Positions 56,778 to 64,000 of a stretch of DNA of 64,000 nucleotides are shown one piece after another (position 1 is the first letter of the stretch; each line of letters opens with the position of its first letter). The notes below the pieces were generated by a model that worked only from the letters and a program-made list of their open reading frames with translations, did not search any database and was not told the origin of the DNA. The stretch comes from Jaapia argillacea MUCL 33604 (lineage: Eukaryota > Basidiomycota > Agaricomycetes > Jaapiales > Jaapiaceae). Both the position numbers and the translations under genes were made by a program. Location: contig KL197724.1 of NCBI GenBank assembly GCA_000697665.1, positions 700,695 through 764,694 on the forward strand. Reading direction: 5' to 3'.

Positions 56778-58671
56778 GAGCCAATACTTCTACTGCTTAG
56801 AAGGGATTGTAATGCAGTTGCCGTCCTCACCCCAGCGCGCTGATATCCCTTTGTCATTCGGCCGGTAATCAAACTGCAAGGTTCCCTAGAAACCATCAGC
56901 TTTCCCCACAGTCATTTTAAGCAGGGTGTGGTCCTTTTTGATCGCATCCAACTTAATTATTGTTCAACGTCGATCTGCGAGCATCAGGAGACATCAGTAT
57001 CAAGATATCAAGTCCCGGACAAGCGCTCGAGAAGACACTAGCATGAGAACCAGACTTGGAAGCTTCACCTCCGTGTTCAAGCTTCGTGAGACTGACTCAC
57101 CCACCTTACTCGCCTCGGCAGTGCAGGGCACTGATCAACATGAGCACCAAGTTGAGCAACCATTGCATCTGAGGGGAGTGGCAGTGGTTTGAGTCATCGT
57201 CGCACAACCGGTGTTCACTCCTCGCTTACGCAACAACCAATGACTTGGGGTGCCCGAAGATCTTCAGTAAGGAAATATCTGAGCAAGGATAGTTTTTCTG
57301 TGCGTTGTCTGAGGAGTACTTGCTGTGCTCGTTTCAAAATAGCAAGATCGTTTGGATAGATTTGTGTCCGCGAATGTGACAAGCTGTGACGTCTACCGTT
57401 CTCCATCTCACACCGCCTGCTGTGAAACCAAAACTTCCCAACAGAAAGGAACAATCTGATGAGGCTGCTATTGATTCAACGGACCTCGTTTCGCACTCGA
57501 ATTCTAGATCCCGATGATTCCTGGCGCCATTTTTTCTGGAGAAAACTCCACCGCATGTCCGTCCTGGAACTTTTCTTAAGCGCCCAGGGAGTTATCAATC
57601 CAAAACAAGGCGGCGTCTTCATCGATCCCAGTAGCTGGTGGTTCTCCCGGCTGCGCTAACGGCTGTCCGGCTATGTGACTGGGTCTTGCTGTCTGCGCAG
57701 CTCCTGAATTATGACTGGCGTCGTCTCCAAAGTCGCACTGGCGAGGACAAGCAGTACCTTCGGATGCAGTTATACCCGTACGTGGTGGTTCTCACAGCTC
57801 TGATATTTGATAACTCACTGTGTAGCCTTAGGGGGTAGACGAAGCTTGCAACGAATGCTGCGTTACTCATGTTATCATCTGGTGCCAGCGCTTATGCCAG
57901 TGTCACCCTCACGGCCTTTTCTCTTTGCGCAATTTCACATCGAGCTCTTTTCCGCTAGATCAGATGGGGTGCAGTAACTGGCTCATCGCCGCTCAGACGA
58001 AGCTCGCCCAGCGTGTCTGATCTCCCAGATAGATTTTCTCCATCAGAACGCTGTCAATAATTCTCATGCGTTGTTCCACCATGCTTTCCTCTCCTCTCCA
58101 CCGCTGTTATCAAGCTCCGAATGTCTTTGCTTGAAATGCTGTGTTCATACAATAACGCATCACTCGAATTGCGCCAGTGTACCGTATCAGGCCACAATAC
58201 GCATCAACGTTCTCAGGCAAGTCGACCATCGTTACGTTCTCAAGCTGTTAACTGAGCTTCTTTGCAGAATCGGGTGATACGACTCAGTCATACTGACTCA
58301 ACCTGTCGGCTCCCCGGGATTACCGATGACACGATGGATTGTTTCAAGTACACTTTTGAGTGAACTTTGCTGCTTCTATGGACCGACATCCCAAAGTATC
58401 CAACTGCTGTTTTGTTCCGTTGATGGACTCAGCTTGATGTGCAGTTCACCGGAGGATTTCTTGGCCCGCAGCGACTACCAATTTTGCACACTCTTGTGTT
58501 GATCCTCTGTCGGAATGACTCGAGCCTTTGATGAGCTTCCTGGATCCGCAAGCGAATACAAGTACTGCATCTCGTATAAAAGCCACTTGATTGAGGGACG
58601 CCTCTGTCCTCAAACTACACCCATCTATTCACAACCACATTACCTTCCCGATACACTCGACCATCGTCAGA
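56778..58671. other. Intergenic, no gene recognised
   Basis: 1.9 kb. Short frames near 56.93-57.19, 57.46-57.84 and 58.07-58.28 kb lack domains, and no splice pairs join them into a convincing protein. The first part will hold the tannase 3' UTR. Confidence 0.4.
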
Positions 58672-59022
58672 ATGGCCTACAGCGATGATCGTGAGTGGAT
58701 TTATCTCCTCGACTAGACTGCTCGTTCTGATAATTGAGGTCTGAAGACTATCGAATGCGCCTCAACAACTTCCTTCAAGGAAGAGGGGTCGCATCCACAT
58801 TAACCTGGGAAATACACCAAGCTGGAGCAAATCATGCTCCCGTTTGGACCGCGATTGCTTACTGTATGTGACCCCCATCGTTACTCTCCTCAAATTCCAA
58901 CCCTTTTCGTAGTGAACCACATCGAGTATGGCCGAGCAACGTCGAAAACTCAGGGGGGAGCCAAAGAAGAAGCCGCTCGCTTGGTACTCTTTGCCATTGC
59001 CGCCGATAGCGGACGTCGGTAA
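58672..59022 (+). CDS. Small single dsRNA-binding-domain protein
   Basis: Three exons (58672-58690, 58747-58863, 58913-59022) give 81 residues that consist of little else than one dsRBD: YRMRLNNFLQGRGVASTLTW, then HAPVWTAIAYLNHIEYGRAT and the helix GGAKEEAARLVLFAIAAD. The pattern (helix, three strands, helix with AKEEAA) is clear, though the usual KK pair of helix 2 is only partly present (SKTQGGAKEEAA). Alone-standing dsRBD proteins can modulate RNAi or RNA editing; the role here is unknown. An alternative 3' splice beyond 59022 cannot be excluded. Confidence 0.75.
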
Positions 59023-59435
59023 TGATTGGCGTTGGCGTAAAGTGAGTCATCCCATCCCTACTTCTTCCCAAGCTTCGGATTGGCTCACCCTATTTTTTCT
59101 TGCAGATGATCCTATCCTCCCGTCTCTCATCTCTCGCCTTACGAATAATTGTTACAAATAGACTCTCCTATTTTATTCTACTACGGTTGTCCTCTATACA
59201 AATGATCCACATGTATCCCCCATCAATGTCTTTGTTTCGTGCGTCTAAGATGACAGCATTGCATACATATCCTTCTCAGTACCATGCCATGTCAATCCGC
59301 CTATCCATCTGTATATACTTAGTTCTGACTCGCCACTCCGTTCGCAATAAATAGATTCGTCGACATTCTGGTCTTTTTTTGCCACGAACAATCAAGCCAT
59401 CAGATCTTACCAGGGTTATTGGTGGAAAATCGGAC

Positions 59436-59440
59436 AAAAA
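59436..59440 (-). terminator. Pol III T-run
   Basis: Five T on the minus strand, the first T-run downstream of tRNA-His. It lies beyond the extra T-arm, not directly after the tRNA. Confidence 0.5.
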
Positions 59441-59443
59441 TTG

Positions 59444-59467
59444 TGTCCTGAGCGGATTCGAACCGCC
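59444..59467 (-). repeat. Extra tRNA T-arm and 3' acceptor fragment
   Basis: Immediately after tRNA-His on the same strand there is a second T-arm (GCGG TTCGAAT CCGC) followed by TCAGGACA, i.e. a tRNA-like 3' end without a matching 5' half. It resembles, but is not the same as, the 3' end of the adjacent tRNA. Confidence 0.55.
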
Positions 59468-59480
59468 TTGAATCGGAAGG

Positions 59481-59561
59481 TGTCCCGACGAGGATTCGAA
59501 CCTCGGGCTTCACGGATTGCAATACCACAACGTGATGATTTGACCACTAATCGACAGGGAC
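59481..59561 (-). tRNA. tRNA-His(GTG) with 9-nt intron
   Basis: Sense strand starts GTCCCTG (acceptor), D-arm GAT...ATC, anticodon stem TCACG/CGTGA, loop TTGTGG + C with anticodon GTG, T-arm CGAGG TTCGAAT CCTCG, 3' acceptor TCGGGAC and discriminator A. The intron TATTGCAAT sits one base 3' of the anticodon, the canonical place. The acceptor has one mismatch and one wobble. Internal A and B boxes are present. Confidence 0.85.
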
Positions 59562-59918
59562 CGAAGGACAGAAGCCAAACTGACACCATGTCGAGGAGGG
59601 GAACTTCAGCGGACTCCTCGCAGAACGGGACGAATGCCAACGAAACAAAGGCTGAGGAAACCAAGCTCAAGGCTGCAATTTTCCTCAAGCACAGGCGAGG
59701 GATCTCACAGCGACGAGTCGACACCACTTATCTCGAGATGATAGGTGGGGAAGTGGTAAGGTGGAGACGGAAAGGTGTGCAGCCACAGATTCTAAATGCG
59801 GCATTTGTGTTTCCTATTTGGGAAGCCCACGATCGACACCAGTTCTGCTTTGCGGATCGAACACTGAATCGAGTACTTAATGTTCGACTGTGCACCATGA
59901 CTTTGCCAGCAAACAACC

Positions 59919-61657
59919 ATGATCCCCGAATCCATCCTACAGATCGGCTATAACCTCTTAGACCAGGTTAGTGGGCCTTTTTTCGTACCTCAACATCTGA
60001 CCTCACCCTGGGAGTTGACTTGTGTGCAGGGATTAATTCCAGATTCCATTGTTCGACCAGTCATTCGAACATTGTGTCGCCAGAGACTGCGCGACATCGA
60101 CCATGGGTCATTTGAGGCCAACCATTCTGCCAAGATGAAGTGGATTGAACAAGTGAAAGCACGGGCGACTATCGCCGACCTGACTGAGAAGGCCAACGAG
60201 CAGCACTACGAGGTGAGTTATTTTCTCAAGGATTGTTCCGAATATATCATGGAGAACATCTGCTAGGTCTCGACGAAGTTTATTCTTTCATGCCTTGGGC
60301 CTTTCGCAAAGTATTCCTCATGTCTTTATCCGACGGGCAAAGAAACGCTCGCGGAAGCAGAGATTCTGATGTTAGAGAGCTACTGTGAGAAGGCCAAGTT
60401 ACGTGATGGACAAGACGTTCTTGATCTGGGTTGTGGTATGTACCTTGGAAGTGGTGCTCTCATTCCTCCCCTATCTCTGATCACCTTAACTCTCAGGTTG
60501 GGGAAGCCTTTCCCTCTATTTGGCTCAGGTACGAGCATCCCAGAGATTCATTTCATCGCCTGAAACGCCATCTGGTTAGAAATACCCAAAGTCCCGTATC
60601 GTCGGCTTGTCAAATTCTGCCACCCAAAAGGTTCATATTCAAACGACTGCTGCCAATCGTGGCTTGACTAATGTGGAGGTGAGCACTCACCCTGACTGCC
60701 ATCTCCTGAGTCTTACTCAGGGTGAACAGATTATCACAGCAGATGTTAACACGTTTGATTTTAATGGGACCCGTTGGTAAGTTTCCTTCCCTCTCCCAGT
60801 GTCACGACATCGATGAGAGCTCCCCTCTAGTTTCGACCGTATATTATCGATCGAGGTACCCATCTTTCGAGGTCCCAGATAGTCCTTCCCTCAGGCCCCT
60901 TCTATAGATGTTTGAGCACATGAAGAACTACGAGGCCCTTCTTGTGAAAGTCGCAAGCTGGTTGAAGCCAACTCCCCCTTCAACAAAGCTCAAGAACGAT
61001 CGAGTTGAAAATTTGCCATCCGATGAAGCGCTCCTCTTCGTCCATATCTTCTGCCACAAGACCACTCCATATCACTTCGAAGAAGGCGACGGATGGATGG
61101 CCCAAACGTTCTTTTCCGGTAAGTTTTCTGTTTGTTTCTCCTTTCCATCTGTGTATTTTATGCCGTAATGTTCAGGTGGCACCATGCCTTCGCATGATCT
61201 CTTGGTATGCATATATCCACCACAACGTTGCCTGTGCTTGGACCAATTTCCTGTCATTTGCCTAGCTTTACTTCCAAACGGACCTTACACTAATCCGCAG
61301 CTGGTATCTATCTGGGAAACATTATTCTCGGACTTTGGAAGACTGGTTGTCTTTACAGGACCAGAATGCAATGCTGGCTCTCGCAGAACTTGAACGTGAT
61401 GCTGAATCGAAGGGTGTGTCTTCGGCTGAGGCCAGGAAAGCCTTTTACAGGCAAGTGTTTGGGTTATTGTCTCTCAAGGCACTATTGATATCGCCTTCTG
61501 TAGATTCCGTGTCTTCTACATGGCTTGCTCTGAGTTATTCGCCATGAATGGAGGACAAGAGTGAGGACTTTCTCCTTTCTTCGATACCCACTTGTCGATT
61601 GATTGCCTTTGGATTAGGTGGGGAGTTGGCCATTACTTGTTCAGGCGGAAAGATTGA
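59919..61657 (+). CDS. Cyclopropane-fatty-acid-synthase-type methyltransferase
   Basis: Many short exons. The start MIPESILQIGYNLLDQ is spliced to GLIPDSIVRPVIRTLCRQRL. Motif I of the SAM-binding fold is VLDLGCGWGSLSLYLA (made by splicing after DLGCG), followed by IITADVNTFDF, FDRILSIEMFEHMKNYEALL and LFVHIFCHKTTPYHFE. The C-terminus is FYMACSELFAMNGGQEWGVG with HYLFRRKD. This fits the CFA-synthase/coclaurine N-methyltransferase-like family common in fungi. It is a soluble SAM-dependent methyltransferase; lipid or small-molecule substrates are possible. The tRNA-His lies 358 bp upstream on the other strand. Confidence 0.85.
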
Positions 61658-61821
61658 AGTCCAAGGCGACGATATACCCCTCTGCTATAATTCGTATCCT
61701 GTGAGGGTCAAAGATAGTTCCCCATTTCCAGACACATTAGACAAAGGGCATGGTAGTCAAGGAGCAATTCTCCTGAGAGTCCGTATCTGAAAGGTTCCTA
61801 TCATCCGAGTCCACCAATCCA

Positions 61822-64000
61822 TCATCGCGGCGAGACAGAGCCACTCTTATCCTCCATATAAGTGCTCGTGATTTGCTCCAGCTCCTCCCTGTATCGTTTG
61901 TGGTCGTCGCTCAGACGCAGCAATCCATCAATATCCATTAAATCGTCAGCGCCGTCAGATAGATCTGACGTGTTTGCGTCGCCGTTGTTGAACCGTTTCA
62001 GTAGCTGCTCGATTTTGCTCTTTTGAGAAACAATCTTTTGGAAAGTGGTGATATATTCGGGATACGATGCATCGTAACGAGCTCTCAGACCTTCATGATC
62101 TGTAGGAAGGGGCTCAGGCTGTGGTTTTGGATGTGAGCGTGATGGAGTGGAACGACGAGGACGAGCTTTTGATCTTGAAGTCGGCGGGGAAAGATCCTCA
62201 GCGTCATCTTCATCATCTGAGGATGTGTAAATGGGAGATTTCCGACGTGAGAGCTTGTGGGTTGGAGACGAGTGCGATTTGGTAGCACGGTCTCTGCCTT
62301 TGTCTCGGTCGTGCTCCCGGGCGCGTTCTCTTTCCCTGTCCCTTTCCCTGTCCCTTTCTCTTTCACGTTCTCTTTCCCTCTCTCGCTCTCTTTCCTTTCC
62401 TTTTTCCTTTTCTCGCTCCCGATCCCGCTCTCGTTCCCGATCCCGCTCTCGGTCCCGTTCCCGGTCCCTTTCCCGTTCCTTTTCTCGCTCCCTGTTCCTC
62501 TCTCTGGAGCCTGGTGCCGGTGACTCCTCTCTCTTGATTCTCTTCAGCTCTCTCTCACGATCAGTCTTGGCGACAGAGGTATCCCGATCACGACCCCTCT
62601 GCGAAACATCTTCCACCCTCCTTCGTTTGGTAGACCCATTGACAGCATCCCTATCCGAAGCAATAGATTCGTCGTCGTCATTGAGAGCTGGCTTCTTCCT
62701 CTTCATCCCCGTAACACTCAGCTCTCTCGAGTCTCTTGCCTCCCGAACCTCTTTGGAAGCGACCCTCTCCTGCCGAGATACAACTTCGGACTCCCTCGAT
62801 TTCTTCGCCACTTTCGCCGTTCCTAATCCAGGCTGAGTCGACTTGGTCTCCCTTACTGCGGGCGGAGGTATGGGAGGAACGGCTTTGGCGGGTCCTGAAG
62901 GGGCCGGCTCTTCTCGCCTTCCAGACCTGGCGTCGACAGGTCCCGTCCTCTTCTGTACCCTTTGAAGATTCGCTGGGTCTCCCGGGGCGGGAGCATTGGC
63001 AGACATCGGGGTCGAAGGAGTTGGGGTCGTAGTTCGTGAAGTATTGGAATTCGAGGCCTTGAATCCCGATCCTGGTAACCTCCGAACTGGAGGTTTGGAG
63101 GAACCCGCCGTAGGGGCAGGCGTGCCAACCGAGGAATGAGCTGCAGAGGCAGCGGGTGTTTGTTCAACTCGTTTCACCCGAGCAGGAGCACTTCTACTCT
63201 CATCCTTGGCTGTTATCTCCACCTTGGCCGCTCGAGACTTCGCAGTTCCAGTCCCAGCGCCCTCCGCCTTTGGCTTGGTTTTCTTCTCCTTCGTCTTCAT
63301 CAACCCTGACCCGGTGCTTGTACCAGCGGTCGTCCCATTGACAGGTGTATTCGTGCTGGGACCAGGAAGCGCCATAGGAGTATTGGCCGAACGTCGGTAC
63401 GCCACATGACTCCAGACAGGATCGGTCTGAGGGATCTTAAGATCACTAAACGCCAACCTCGCTTTCCTGGCCAAAGCGGTCCGTTCAGCTTCGGTAAGCT
63501 TGGGCCACTCATAAGGGCGGACTTCTCGCCAAGCTTGATTCTTCAGCTGCCAGCCTCGGGTTGAAGGAGAGGACTGTGTTCCCTTCACGGGGGGTGGTTG
63601 CTCAGCCAACTGATATAGCAAGATAGTCAATGAAAGGCGCGACGAAGTCAGAGAATAAGAGACTGACTTCGGCAAGGAGATCGAGGAGGATTTGGCGAGT
63701 GGATGCGTCATAATCGGCACCTCCGACCAACTTCAAAACCTCTTCCGTCGTCCGCATGCTGACAGCTAAGCAATGAACCAGCCTCTTCCTCAAGGGCATT
63801 ACCGTCTCCTTGGATGGCGATGTAGGCGCAGACGCTGCTGGCCGAGGCGAAGCAACTCTGGAAGTTAAATTGGAAGCGGGCACAGAAGATGGCCCACTAC
63901 GAAGATGCTCCGCTTGAGATGCCAACTTCTTCGCTGCAGTGATACCACTCGAACCAGAAGTTGCTGGCGCCTTTCTCTTCTTCCCGTTCACCGATGGCAG
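61822..64000 (-). CDS. ELL-like RNA polymerase II elongation factor (5' end beyond window)
   Basis: Two exons seen: beyond 64000 to 63668, and 63609-61822. The N-terminal part has KRLVHCLAVSMRTTEEVLKL and the segment GWQLKNQAWREVRPYEWPKL, like the ELL winged-helix region. A long disordered linker rich in Lys, Pro and Ser follows, then an Arg-Glu/Arg-Asp dipeptide repeat. The C-terminus is an occludin/ELL-type helical domain: YDASYPEYITTFQKIVSQKS, then RLSDDHKRYREELEQITSTY. ELL stimulates transcript elongation as part of the super or little elongation complex. The family call rests on both ends agreeing; the 5' end is missing. Confidence 0.65.
62320..62510. repeat. Hexamer-rich coding repeat (Arg-Glu/Asp tract)
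   Basis: Tandem TCCCTT/TCCCGA-type hexamers on the + strand code a near-unbroken run of Arg-Glu and Arg-Asp dipeptides on the minus strand inside the ELL-like gene. Such tracts vary in length between strains and occur in nuclear speckle proteins. Confidence 0.8.

Noticed and set aside
57459-57838. Two consecutive short + strand frames
   Set aside because: No domain and no convincing intron to connect them with the tannase or each other.
62231-62836. 201-codon Ser/Arg/Leu frame on the + strand
   Set aside because: Antisense of the Arg-Glu/Asp repeat of the ELL-like gene; no domain.
1-64000. CRISPR arrays, operons, ribosome binding sites, rRNA
   Set aside because: None seen; the window is eukaryotic nuclear DNA with monocistronic genes.

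Overview
The window is nuclear DNA of a filamentous basidiomycete, most likely an Agaricomycete. Genes carry many short GT-AG introns (about 50-60 nt) and several very small exons. The gene content includes TPR-CHAT, F-box, DUF6593 and DUF4419 proteins, a chitin synthase, a HAC1/XBP1-type bZIP and a tannase-type esterase. The species cannot be named from sequence alone.

Layout. 0-8 kb: a CTR copper transporter, then an AT-rich, CpG-poor block with a TPR-CHAT gene holding three in-frame stops and 3 kb of non-coding DNA. 8-15 kb: housekeeping and regulatory genes (proteasome alpha-3/PSMA4, CHZ1 histone chaperone, a DUF6593 protein with a PPxY tail, gluconokinase). 15-20.6 kb: a 2.4-kb tandem duplication carrying a DUF4419 gene, intact in the first unit and broken in the second, with pieces of an unnamed W-rich family; a third member of that family lies at 28.3-29.0 kb. 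20.8-33 kb: three F-box-type genes (two with a single nonsense codon), a predicted 7-TM protein and the HAC1-like gene. 33.2-33.9 kb: a 676-bp foldback element with about 275-bp inverted repeats and a perfect 9-bp target duplication (Mutator-like MITE). 34-44 kb: an R3H-type protein, chitin synthase and the mitochondrial protein Mdm31. 44-47 kb: tandem GRE2-like reductases. 47.5-48.7 kb: a secreted precursor with Kex2-type KR sites and repeated peptides. 49-64 kb: BAR protein Hob3, a long coiled-coil/RGG protein, tannase/feruloyl esterase, a single-dsRBD protein, an intron-containing tRNA-His, a cyclopropane-synthase-type methyltransferase and an ELL-like elongation factor that runs off the right edge.

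Strongest observations. The bZIP gene is split into two overlapping frames that a predicted 38-nt Ire1-type intron, flanked by two hairpins with 7-nt loops, would join exactly; its promoter holds a TGACGTG element. The secreted KR-repeat protein is a candidate peptide (KEP/RiPP-like) precursor. The nonsense codons in the TPR-CHAT and both F-box genes are all explicable by C-to-T or G-to-A transitions, and the TPR-CHAT block is CpG-poor, which fits methylation-linked mutation of expanded families. Exon coordinates were worked out by hand from reading frames and splice signals; no database search was possible.
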